Origin: Channallabes apus | Taxonomy: Eukaryota > Chordata > Actinopteri > Siluriformes > Clariidae | Direction: 5' to 3' | Assembly (NCBI GenBank): GCA_030522415.1 | Contig: CM060121.1 | Span: 12,976,055 to 13,040,054 of the forward strand | DNA: 64,000 bases | Shown here: piece after piece, positions 22,017 through 34,700 of the stretch | Layout: every line of letters starts with the position of its first letter | Position numbering within the stretch: position 1 is the stretch's first letter | Notes under the pieces: generated by a model | The model's input: only the letters and a program-made list of their open reading frames with translations | The model's database searches: none | Told to the model about the DNA's origin: nothing | Made by a program: the position numbers and the translations under genes

Positions 22017-25000
22017 ATGGAATCAGCTATGAGAATCCTGAAATTTTCCAGCATTTTGTATTTTTTCATCGGTAAGACTTGAATGACTTTTTCCTTAAAG
22101 CAACAAATTAAAATGGAACTCAGATACATTTTGTACTATCAGAACTGTTAAATAAATACATTTTACTAATTAAAACTAGATTATCTTCAGGCATGGAAAC
22201 ATTTATCTATGATTAAAATGTTGAATATTTTCATCGTCTCTGCTGTTCTGCCAGTGTGCTCCAACTTTATAGTTGGATCTTTGGCAACTTGCACCACCCG
22301 TCGATGCATGGCTAACAACATCATTGCGATGGAACTTTTCAGCCCTCCAATGCCTCCGGGATGTAGAATAACAGTGAATCTCACGTCCATTCAATATGAG
22401 ACCCTGTCTGTGGTTAAGTACCCACCTGCAATGACCAACACAATGATTTTCAGCTCCACCTTAGCATTATTGATGATTAAATTTTGGCTGTAAGAGGCCA
22501 AACTACACTAAATTGATCATCTTAGAATAACAATTGTGCTCTTATTTTGAGTCAGGATACTAAGGACTTGCGTTTCTCGAGTCGCATTAGAATTGAAATG
22601 GTAAGAATATTGTTTCACACTAAGCAAATTTTAATACATGATGTTAAATGACTAAATATTAATCAAAATGTACTTTTTTTGTTTAACAGGAATGGAACGA
22701 CCCAGACCTTGCATGGAATATAACAGAATATGGGTTTCCAGAACTTATGATGCCTTTTGACAAAATCTGGACTCCTGATCTAACTGTAGACAACGCGTGA
22801 GTTAACCGTCTCTCTGTAAGAGTTTCGACTGAAATATTTTTATGGCTTTTGCCTTGATAATAGGTGCAGTTATAAACCTTTATATATTTATGTATAGTCA
22901 ATATAAATACTCTGGTTAAAAATGCATACGTGTACACTTTATTTCTAAAACAAGAAAAATCCATTATAGAAATCTATGATAAATAAATAATAAACAATGT
23001 TCTACCTACCTAACTTTCAGTTCTTGTGTTTATTATACCGGTTTTAAAATGGTAGTAATTAACTATGTAAAAGAATATTGAATTTAACGATCTCTTAAGC
23101 AAAACAAAACATATTGTTAAAAAATATGTTCTATTAATATATATAAACAGGAGATTCAATGTGGTTAGATTTTCTTTATTAGTTTAAAGTTGTGTACCCT
23201 TCAGTATATTATTTGTTTAATATGTGTATATGTCACTCATTTTCCTATGGCTTTAGAATCCAAACTGATGTCAAGCCTGTCACTAATGATATACTCGTGA
23301 GATATGATGGCACTGTGCAACACACTATCAACTTGTATACTACTGTGGTGTGTCAAATCAACCTTTTTACCTACCCTTTTGTAGAAGATGCATGCCCAGT
23401 CGCCCTTAATGGATGGAGAGAAAAAAGTATGTTAATGATCTGATTTATTAATTTCTTCTTCTTCTTCTTCTTCTTCTTATTATTATTATTAATAATATTA
23501 AACTTTAATAACTAAAAAAAGTTTAATTAAACTTTGTTACTAATTGAGCTGCACATTTTGCATTCTATTAGATTGTGGCATACTTATCAACTATGGGAAT
23601 GTATCTTCAGTGGGAGAAGATCGCGGTGAATGGGTAACTGTATCAGTGGAGCTACATCAGGATGAAATACACATGGATCGCAACTATCTCTATGTAATTA
23701 AACACTTATGTCTTCAATATTACATTGTGAAGGTTTTAAATCTTTGTAATCTTCATATAACTTTTGTGCCTATGACAATATGGCTAAAATCTGTCTTTTT
23801 TGTTTTTGCTGTGGTTTTAAATATGAGTGACTTATTTGTAATCTAGTAAATGCTTAAAGTATTAATACCAAATTGGGATAAACAGCATACGTTCTAATTC
23901 ATACTGTAGTAGATGACAACAAAAACTTCTCGATGACTCCAACCTATTCTGTCTAACCTTTTAGGTCACTATGTCCACTAATCCATTCAACACAATAGTG
24001 ACGCTCATTCTCCCCAGTGTACTCATCATGATAGCAGATCTGGGGAGCTTTGCTCTGCCATTGGAGGGCGGGAAACGCAGCACCTTTAAAATCACTCTGG
24101 TGCTCAGCTTTACCATGTCCTTGCTTATCCTCACTGACCAACTGCCTGACACTGGCTTCTGCAGCCCAATGATCCGTGAGTGGAACTAGAGCAACAGTGA
24201 GGACATACAAGAAATGTTATTATCCTGTCTGTCAATCCTGCTTCAAATAAATGCAATTGACTTTTAGACTAGTAAATGTAATATATAAAGTTTAAGCTTA
24301 CATGAAATATCTGATTTTACCAGGGTATCACTTTTGTTTCTGCTTAATCATTTTGGTTGTGAGCTTGCTGACATCCATGGTGTTCTCACATTTTGCGGAC
24401 AATGGTGCCATCATGCCTAAATTGTCCCATGTCATCCAGCGCCCCAAACCACTTGAATTCAGCAACACTGATGGCAAAGATGAGATAAAAAAGGGTATGG
24501 TATGAATATAGGGAAAAAATTACTATGCATAACATTTCCACATGTGATGTTTGTTTGTTTGTATACACAATTTATTCATTTGCACATACAGAGCATGTGG
24601 CTTCAGTTTTTCAGATCAGATTTTTTCACATAAATGGTTATTTTTCACCTCACAAAATGTGACTGTTAACTTCTGTTAACTTGTTTTTTTTTATTTATTT
24701 TTCCCAATTTCAGATTATGTTGAAAAACACTTTAGAAGTTAATTTTTATGTAATCACATATCACCCATGCAATTACAAACCTGTGGTGTGATGCATGTGA
24801 TTCCCCCATAATCGATCCACAGCTAAACGGTTGACTTTTGCCCTATGTAATATGTTCATTTATCTTCATAATAGACATTCTATACTAAGCATTTATAGAC
24901 TATCAAATGAGACACATTTCCATGGTTGTAGGCCAAGATTATTTGATCTTGCCAAGAATCTTATCTTCTATACCGCTTTATCCTATGTACAGGATCGCAG

Positions 25001-25688
25001 GGGGGCTTGGAGCCTACTCTAAGAGACTGGGGTTCACCCTGGACAGGGTACCAATGCATTGCAGGGCACACACACACGCTTATTTACACAGGTAATTTGA
25101 GAATGCAAATTAGCCTAATCTGCAAGTCTTTGGACTGTGGGTGGAAACCGGAGTAACCGGAGGAAACCCACCAAGCACGGGGAGAACATGCAAACTCCAT
25201 ACACACAGAAACGGGAATCGAGCCTGGCTGGGAATCTAACCCGGACCCTGGAGGTGCAAGGCAACAATGCTAACCACTAAGCCAGCGTGCCACCCAAAGA
25301 AAACCTATTCTGCTCAATGTGTCAATAAATAAGAACAGCTGTAAACTTGTAAAACTATGCATACTATTTATTTATGGAACTATTTCACTTTATGGTGCTT
25401 CAGGAAGTCTGTGTTCCCTTTCTTTGGACAGATTCAAACCTGAATGGTGTATCTTCAGTCTCGCTCGATGTGACTGAGAAGGATGCATCAATCCAGAAGA
25501 TTTCGACTTTTGTGGAGAACATAGAAAAGTCCACTAAAGAGACGAAGAATAAGCATGAATATGCAAGGTGGTTTGACAGAGTCTGCTTCTGGTGCTATCT
25601 GTGTCTTGACATTGCTTATGTTATTTGTTTCTTTGGAATCACTGGAACTGAATTTTGTAAAACTAACAATCTCGATTTCTGGCCTTAA
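22017..25688 (+). CDS. Cys-loop ligand-gated channel, 5-HT3-like, copy B
   Basis: Coding exons 22017-22071, 22255-22412, 22556-22600, 22690-22796, 23257-23426, 23572-23693, 23965-24175, 24324-24494 and 25432-25688 join into a 431-residue frame. Exons 1, 3, 4, 5 and 7 have the same length as in copy A. Seen in order: signal peptide, loop A WTPDLTV, Cys-loop CQINLFTYPFVEDAC (13 between cysteines), Trp at loop B, YLY at loop C, four membrane segments, M2 GGKRSTFKITLVLSFTM with Lys at -1' and Leu at 9', and the M2-M3 loop TGFCSP. Likely a plasma-membrane channel subunit. It is the most compact of the three genes. Exon 2 could also start at 22273, since both acceptors keep the frame. The ligand cannot be read from the sequence. 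Confidence 0.9.
23455..23492 (+). repeat. (CTT)n/(ATT)n microsatellite
   Basis: About seven CTT units followed by ATT units in intron 5 of channel copy B. Confidence 0.85.
24955..25295 (-). mobile_element. SINE family S1, near full length
   Basis: Minus-strand copy: the tRNA-like head at the right end (ggtggcacgctggcttagtg), the body with gttctccccgtgcttggtgg, and the 3' end agcggtatagaagat near 24960. Lies in intron 8 of channel copy B. Confidence 0.85.
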
Positions 25689-27497
25689 CTACTGACGAAA
25701 TCAGAAAAATAGATCTTAATGAGGAAGGATTTTGGGACATCTGGAGTTACAATCAGTCTTTATTACCGCTAATGAATTTTAATTCATGATTAAAGTAACA
25801 ATAACATCAGACTGTAGTTATTACCATAAACATATATTTTAGTGCTAACTGTAGAATTTCTAACAGCGCTGTTTATTGTAACTTCTAGGATTTTTCTTAT
25901 ATTATGAAAGGAGTCTTACCTAGTTGTGTTAATTGTGAAACCAAACCTAGACACTTATTCTGAAAATTAATAGTGTTGATCAATAGGAAAAGCTAAACTT
26001 TATTCATATATGGAAAATATAGCATGGGTATAGTTTATAGTAGGCAGATTTAGTTTATGGAAAATTTCAAGCAGCTTTTCCAGGGGAAGTATACCACATT
26101 GCAGTACTGTGCGAGATTTAATAAATAAATACATGGGTGAAAATAATAATGAGTTTTATTAAACAAAATTTTTTTCCCATAACCTATTCTACACGGCCAC
26201 TGTGGAGGAACTTTTTGAACACGTTATGTTATATTAATTTGCTAAACCTATCATTAATTATCACGTATCTTCCTGTTTCTCATAACTTTAACATAAAAAA
26301 TTTGAAATGCATAAATTAAAAAAGAATAAATGATTGCTGCAAATTGATGAGTCTCAGTCTCAGCCTTTCCTCTTCCAAATGGCCTAGAATTGCTTGTCTT
26401 CTACAGCACTTTATTAAAGAAGTAATTTCTTACCAAATAACAATTATACACAATGTAAAAACTATGAATGCTGTGCAGATTTACCAAAAGGAGAGCTATT
26501 TAGAGGTTATAAAAAAAGTCAACATTATGAGGGTGGATTATTGGAAAAATCAATAAACCAATAAATCCAAACTTTAAACAAGCTTCATCAGTAAAGAAAA
26601 GTAGTGATATTATATGGTATAAATGTCATGTAAAACAACCACATAGGTTTCTGCAACTATGCTGGATATTAGTCAAAAAACTAATTTTAACATACAAAAA
26701 TGCTAAATTGAACAAATTCATGCAGTTTGTGAAGCACTCCATTCCAATTATATTGGAACAGCAAAGTAATAATTTTGTTTTTGCTACACTCAAAAGTTAT
26801 TATTTGGGTTTAAGAGTAAAAGATGAATAATTTTAGCTTTCATTTTCTGATATTTACATCCAAATGTACTAAACAGCTTACAATATGGTTGCACAAGTTT
26901 CAGTGGCATAAAATAAATAACACAATATTTTGTTGCATGTCCTTTGCTTGAAATAACTTCATCAAATAATCCGTCCAGCCAACCCACTGGCATCCAACTG
27001 TTGGATTTTTTGTTTGTGATGCTGTTCCAGGTTTTTGGCTGCGTCTTCTCTTCTTCCGGAGATGACCTGTATGATCAAGTTAAGACTAAGACAACTGGCC
27101 AGTCTTAGACCTTACTAGTAAAACATATAGCTATTCATTATGTAAATAACCAATTTAACAGGGTACACATGTGTTTGACACATTTAAATACCATGAAATC
27201 AAATGTGTAATTCTGATTTATTACCTGATATTTATTTATCTTTTTATCTCAAACCCAAGCATTTTCAGCTTGAATTTTATCTCATTTTATCCAACAATAG
27301 AAATGTGACTGAGCATAAAATAAAATAATAAAAATGGGTTATACAGGTAAAGAAATAGCACAGATACACACGATCACATGTTTTTCTTGGTTGTTTTGCA
27401 GTTGTTTCTATGAATAAAATAGATTAACTTATATATAATATGCTCATTATTTTTGCGGCATCAGTCCCATATTCCGGTAGTGGTAAGATTTACACAT
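25689..27497. other. Intergenic 3' of channel copy B
   Basis: Holds the 3' UTR of copy B (to about 26130). From about 26700 to 27110 there is sequence that looks like a decayed DNA transposon end (ccaattatattggaacagca), with no readable transposase. No gene seen. Confidence 0.45.
26120..26125 (+). terminator. Polyadenylation signal, channel copy B
   Basis: AATAAA within attta-ataaataaatac, about 430 bp after the stop codon. Earlier hexamers are weaker. Confidence 0.4.
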
Positions 27498-27510
27498 TGT
27501 AAACAGTAAT

Positions 27511-27884
27511 TCATTCATTCATCTTCTATACCGCTTAATCCTGTGTTCAGGGTCACGGGGGACCTGGAGCCTATCCCAGGAGACTTCGGGCACTAGGCGG
27601 GGTACACCCTGGACAGGGTGCCAATCCATCGCAGGGCACACACACATACACACACTCACACACCCAATCACACACTATGGGCAATTTAGGAACGCCAATT
27701 AGCCTAACCTGCATATCTTTGGACTGTGGGAGGAAACCGGAGTACCCGGAGGAAACCCACCAAGCACGGGGAGAACATGCAAACTCCATGCACACAGAGA
27801 CGGGAATCAAGCCTGGCCGGGGAATCGAACCCAGACCCTGGAGGTGCAAGGCGACAGTGCTAACCACTACACCACCGCGCCGCC
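27511..27884 (-). mobile_element. SINE family S1, full length with target duplication
   Basis: Complete copy flanked by a perfect 13-bp duplication TGTAAACAGTAAT at 27498-27510 and 27885-27897. On the minus strand the head reads ggcggcgcggtggtgtagtg with a B-box-like ggttcgattcc. Next come the conserved middle and a 3' tail of atgaatgaatga units. The perfect duplication indicates a recent insertion. Confidence 0.95.
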
Positions 27885-27897
27885 TGTAAACAGTAAT

Positions 27898-28796
27898 GAT
27901 AACTTTAATTCTATCTGACATATCTAAAAACCCCAAATCACTAGCAAAATTACTTTTTTTATCAGACGTACACGTAAACACATTTTCAGTGTTTTTGATT
28001 ACAAATAACAAATCTCATGGTCTGCATCTCATGGTTAGCTTTAGCACAAAATCTCTCAGTACAATATGATAACCTCTATTGTAAGGACATCCAGAAAATA
28101 TTGGATGTAAATTACATTTTATTTTTTACCTTTAAATTCAGGGTCAACTTGATGCTTTTGTTACTGTACTCTTTTGTACTGGGACAAAAAACATGGGGCC
28201 ATAATTGCAGGAACACCTTTATCCATATCAGTATTGGTACACTGCGAAACCAGTTGAACTAACATCATGAGTAAACTAAGCAGAGACATCAACACCCAGC
28301 TGTAACAACATGACTCATAACTATAGTATTGTTCAGTGCCATTAGCATCAAGTTCCACAACAGGAAAAATGATCAGTTTTCGGACAATACCATATCTATT
28401 TAGATTGCCGCTCTGTTGAACACAGGATTTTTAGGAATGAAAGCAATCAAATAATTCAGGATAATAAGGTACTTTAATTTGGTTACCAAACAATAAACAG
28501 ACTAATTGCTTTGTGACATAGGATACTTACTGTACAGTATGCCTATCCGCATTTGCTTTTGTTATGTGTTCAGGCTATCTCACGTCATAGACATGGAAGC
28601 CAGACATGGTACCTTTTAAACTGTTGTCTAACACTTGCTCTCTGGAAAAGGCTCTGAGGAACTGCAGGGAAACTAGGAGAGCTTGATCCAATCATCCCTA
28701 CATTTTGGTATGTACTGTATCCTGCAAATGTTTTGCATTTTTCATTTAGAATAAACGTAGACAATTAATGGCAGTTTATTGCTTTTAATAAAGGTT
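27898..28796. other. Upstream region of channel copy C
   Basis: No gene or clear repeat. Must contain the promoter of copy C. No convincing TATA box seen. Confidence 0.45.
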
Positions 28797-31700
28797 ATGA
28801 TGTACACTAAGATGATTGTGAGAAGCCTCTATTTCCTTTATTTTGTGATTGGTGAGCAGTCAATTTTACTGTATTCATATTATTTTAATGTAATAAGTAG
28901 CAATTTTTGAATTAGGCACTTTATGATTCAATGAAATTGACGTTTATTCCATTAGAAGTTACCAGTCAAAACACAACACAATCCTGTTCACGGCGATGTC
29001 AGGCTAACACGATACTTAATAAGCAACTGTATAGCGCTCCACAGCCTCCTGATTGTTTCATAAATGTGAATCTCACAACCATCCAATATGAGACCCTCAC
29101 TTTCGTAAGTATCTCTTTGATTCATTATGTTCAGATTTGCTTCCTTTAACATTGATTGCAACTAATGTAATCTGTATTATTTTTTCTTGTCTTTGCAAGA
29201 ATTTACAAAATTTGCAATTCACTAGTCACATAAAAATCTTCATGGTAAGTCCCAATCTATTTGTTTACATTCCTATATCTCTCAAGCTGTAAAAGAACAC
29301 ACTGTATTTTATCAGGAATTCATTTCTACAGGAATGGAATGACCCAGATCTTGCATGGACAAATTCCAGTTTTACTGAGGTTTTACTTCCATTCAACTAC
29401 ATCTGGCTCCCTAATCTTACCGTGAACAATGCGTGAGTTTGCTTTTCTCATTATGTCTGTTCTTTGTTTGGATTTATTTTCAGTAAGCAGTCCACAGATC
29501 CAGAGTAATTAAACAATTATTTAATCTCTGAATATTCAACACATTGTATTAAATTACGATTGACCATATGTGCCAATGACGCTGTCCAGGGTGTACACTG
29601 CCTTGTGCCCAGAGTCTCCTGGGACAGGCTCCAGGTCCCCGCGACCCTAATACAGGATAAAGCGGTATAGAAGATGAATGAATGAATATGTGCGACTTTG
29701 TTCGCATGTAATTTAATTGTACACTCATAAGCGCGTTTTAAACAATGTACAACGGCATCTGTTGAATTTTGTGACAAACTTGTAAATGAATTTTTACTTG
29801 TTACGGTGAAGTGCACGGAATGATAGTGTGAGATAGTGCTTATTATGAGGCGCCGTATAGGGCTTAAATCAAACTTCACTCATGCACACACATATGAAAC
29901 ACTCACACATATATACTACTAACTGCTCACACAACTACATATGAAATGCGCACTCACACACACACATATACTACTAACTGCTCACACAACTACATATGAA
30001 ATGCGCACTCACACACACATACATACTCTCCGCGCGCGCACATACATACATACTTTCAGCGCGCGCACATACATACATACTTTGCGCACTCACACACACA
30101 TACATACTCTCCGCGCACTCACACACACATACATACTCTCCGCGCGCGCACATTCATACATACTTTGCGCGCACGCACATACATATCCCCCATCATTTTA
30201 ATTTAATTAAGAAGCCCTTAGTATTATATAAGCTATTAATCTGTAAAAATAAATACATAAATAATACGTTATATATTTTTAATGGTATCAGTTTTTGTTT
30301 CAAAAAATTTTCTATATTTAATGCCCGTAGCGTCAAATTTCCACAGCAGCAGCGACAGGTATCCGAGGTGCTTGTTACCATGGTAACGCTAGGAGGAAGT
30401 GACGTTGCATGGTGTTCTGAATGGTGGAATTTTGTAGAGGGAAGTTCCCTTATTAGACATTTCCTGCGCAGGGAGTAGGGTGTAGGGAGTAGTAATTTCA
30501 ATGTATATGAACTTCATTCTCCCTGATTAGTAGTAGCGTTTCTTAAATAGACCGTTAATGGACAGTTTAGAAGACAACGAGTGATTTATTTATCACAACA
30601 AAAGTGTGTGATATGGAGGGTCGGAACAATGTTTGAATTTCCGATTCAGAGTCTCGTGGGATTCCGATGAGTTAGTTATTCCTCGCGAAGGCGAGGAAAC
30701 ACATTTCACAAAACAGTAATTTTCATATTAGCCACAGATTCCGTGCTTCAATTTTCTTTTTGCAAATAATCACCTGCGTTTTCTGCCGCTGCAATATTGA
30801 GTCATTATGTGGACAGTTCTAAATAAGCCTTGTGATTGAGCAGTGATGATCATTATACTGTCCTACTCCGTCTTCTAAACTGTCCAACAGCAGACTGTTT
30901 ACAAACCAGTACTACCATTCAGGGAGAATGAAGCGAAAAGTCCGTCTACACTGAAATGACTTGCTTTTACACTGAAACGCCTTCCGGTTACACTGAAACG
31001 CCTTCCGGTTACACTGAAATGCCTTCCGGTTACACTGAAACGCCTTCCGGTTACACTGAGAATCTCATAGGTGTATGTGCGTGCGCGGAGAGTATGTATG
31101 TGTGTGTGAGTGTGCAAAGTATGTATGTATGTGCGCGCACTGAAAGTATGTATGTATGTGCGCGCGCTGAAAGTATGTATGTATGTATGTGTGTGTGAGT
31201 GTGGAAAGTATGTATGTATGTGCGCGCGCGGAGAGTATGTATGTGTGTGTGTGTGTGTGTGTGTGAGTGCGCATTTCATATGTAGTTGTGTGAGCAGTTA
31301 GTAGTATATATGTATGTGTGAGTGTTTCATATGTGTGTGCATGAGTGAAGTTTGATTTAAGCCCTATACGGCGCCTCATAGCTTATTAAGTGGATAATGT
31401 AAATAATGTTTTTTTCAAGGTTGATTTAAAATTCTTTTTTTTAGGATGTTTTGCATTTTAATTTCAAATTAGCATGTCTACTCTTCCTGTGGGCAGACTG
31501 TGATGAAACAAAGCCTATGTTACCTCAAGCTCGGCAAATACACTTGCAAACATCCTATTAAAATTAATTTAGGAGTTTTTATGTAATGCGTGCACAAACA
31601 AACAGACAAACAAAAATTCCCGAAACCATCTTGATGTGTTGTATTTCTCATCTTACATCTCCGCAAATAATAACAAAAAAAAAATGTACAGACACGCCAA

Positions 31701-34700
31701 GCTTTACAGTTTTTTTTATATTTATTGAATATTAAATATAGAATCCCTATTAACAAAGATCAGCAGACAGTGCTATTGCATTATATTCCTTACATAGATT
31801 ATAAGAATTAATTTTATAATATTATAAGGCAACATACAAAGATAAACAGAAAAAATTTCCAAGTTTAAGAAATATTTCTGTTCAGTAGAATTTTTAAAAA
31901 CAAATCTACGTTTAAAAATGTTCTAGATATAGTTCTGATATTCGTTTGACAAATAATCCTCCAAGCATTTAGTTTAGTTAATATAAACAAACTTACATAG
32001 TTTTAAACTAGTCAATATGTCTAGAAATAAAATTAATGGTCTTGACTGTGAATCTCATAATGAAAATATTTAATAACTTCATTTAATATATTAATTTGCT
32101 AAGACTTTTAGATAGATAGATTGATTGATTTAAAGGGAGCTTAATTTTGTTTGAGTCCTTATATGGAGTGCATCCCTTTTCATAATATACTTTATAAGCA
32201 CTACCTGAGGACACTAACTACTTGTTGGATTTTGTAAAGGAAACAATGACAATGTTATATCCTAATCCGCTAACTCCAATTTCTTATTTCTGCTTATAGC
32301 ATTTCAACAGAGGTGCAGCCTCTTGCTAATGATATCTTAGTGTCCCAAAATGGCACTGTGAGCTATGCCATTCAGATGTACATCACTGTGGGATGTGACA
32401 TGAACCTCTTCTCCTTTCCCTTTGTTCAGGATACATGCATAGTGGCCATCAATGGATGGAATCGAAGCTGTAAGAAGATTTTTTTTCCATAATTGCACCC
32501 ACTTCCCATATATATAAAGTATACAGTATGGGTTAGTCAATACTACTGTACACTTCTTGATAAAGTAGGCATAGTTTTTCTTCGACATGCATGATGAAAA
32601 TCAAAAAAATCTAATTGGACAGATCAAATTTCTGTATTACATATAATTATGCAATGTAAATTTTGGGTTTAGATTCCAGTCAGAATGGAAGTGTTATTCC
32701 TGATAGGTGCACAAAATGAGTTCCCAAGCTTACTGTAAGGGTTTATTTATGATGTATACACACTGTGCATATTATTAGGACTACCTGTACAACTACAGTT
32801 TCAGACAGTTATCTAATCAGATACACATGTGGCAACAATGCATACGGTGACCTTCTCTGTGTTCCCAGTTCTGTTGGAGGAAGCTACTAGGTCTTTTTTT
32901 AGGTTGTACAAATGGGAATAAATACAATGGTCACCACTGATCTCCTCCGTCCCTAGTTGGGCTAAAAAGGTTCCTTGATGAATTATTATTATTATTATTA
33001 TTATTATTATTGCAGAACTGACAGTCAATAAATTATTTTTTGTTTGTTTTGTTCATTTGTTTTAGCTTTTATACCATATTGTGATAATGTAGAACGATTG
33101 CATGTAAAACTTTCCCAATCGCCTTAAGGAGGAAAAAACAGTCAAGACAGCACCAAAAATCATTCCATAGTCACCTTGTTTGATATGAACATTTCCTGAA
33201 GCTCTTGACCTGTATCTGCACTGTGCTGCTGTTTGGCTGATTAGATACCTGTATGAAGGAGCAACAGTACTGTGCCTGTGAATGTATTGTAGTATTTGAG
33301 ATGTTTGTGTGCAGCAAGCTGAAATAGAAACATGTGAAAATATCCTCAAGCTATGTTTTGTCACAAACACATCCAGTATGTTTTTAGGCCAAACTAACGA
33401 ATGAACACATTTAAGAATCTTTAACCACATCATCGGACAAAAATGGGATTTGTTTGTAAATGAAACACATTATGTTTTTTAAATGACATCTTACACATCC
33501 ACCAAATTATCAATTTGAAAGGAGCCTTTATAAAAATACTGAGCCTACAGGCATAATGACATTAAAATCTTTGAATGTGCAGCTTGTGGAGTGAAGCTCC
33601 AGTACGGGACGATAGTCACAGTGGGAGGTCATCAAGGGGAATGGCAAACATTGAATGTGGAACTCCAAGAGGGAGCCAGTAGCTACCTTCAAGTAAACAA
33701 GCTGTTATATTCTAATATGGTGTGGTTTATGAATTTGAATGACTTAACAAAATGTGTGGCATAATCAAATAACTGAAAAAGAAAACAATTTGCACAGGTG
33801 ACTCTGTATCTCAACCCCTTTAATGCATTGGTGTCATTGGTACTGCCCACTGCACTCATCATGGTGGTTGACCTGGTGAGCTTTGCTCTTCCTCTGGATG
33901 GTGAACGAAATGCTTTCAAGATTAAGTTGGTGTTCAGCTTCGCCATGTTCCTCCTAATACTTTCCAAACAACTGCCTGAGGGCGGTCCGTGCAGCCCTCT
34001 GATCTGTAAGTGGAAAAGCACAGGACACTCAAAGTGTCTTCATACTTCTGAGGTTGTTTTCTGTAAATCCCTGAAGAATACAAGTGAGATTGCAAAGTCT
34101 TAGATGTTCTTGATTTTAATAACACTTTGCTTTTTATCTGTTTTTGTAAGATTATCATTTTTGCTTTTGCCTGATTGTGCTGGTTGTGAGTTTGCTGGTA
34201 TCCTTGATATTGTCTCAAGTGGCTAGAACTGGTAGCATATGGCCTGCCAAACAACGAAAACAGAATGGATCAGGAACGTTTGTTCAACAAGACAACTCAT
34301 TTAATCAAATTGGTAAGTAACTTTTACTGATTTTATTTAACCCAAAACTTTAGTCCAAAACAATTACAAGATTGGGACTAGCCAAAGTCAAATTAAGATT
34401 GAGTTGTGAAGTTATCACAGATAACTAGTTGGTTTCATTTATTAACTATTATCATGGTTATAATGATTATGCTATGTTTTTTTTTCTTGAAAAAATCTTC
34501 CAAAAATAGTAAAAAAAAAAAAAAAAAAACTAATTTCACAAGACTAACTTTCAAAAACAAAACAAGTACAAATACATTTGGCAGTAAGTTGGAGACCAAG
34601 TCTAAGTCAACACAAAATACCTGACTTGAATGCTTACAACCTTATTGGTAAATTAAACCCAGACTGAATATAAGCCTTAAGAGCAGTTCTGTTGAAACGG

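Noticed and set aside
27840..27884. tRNA gene
   Set aside because: The A-box and B-box belong to the SINE head. There is no acceptor stem or complete cloverleaf.
27571..28011. 146-aa minus-strand frame (and similar frames at 50102-50338)
   Set aside because: Both fall on S1 SINE sequence; the similarity between them is repeat homology.
29941..30201. Thr/His-rich open frames in the 29.9-31.4 kb region
   Set aside because: They are translations of CA and CATA repeats in the element's arms, not genes.
30968..31061. Possible CRISPR-like array
   Set aside because: Units are directly adjacent without unique spacers, and the context is an animal transposon.
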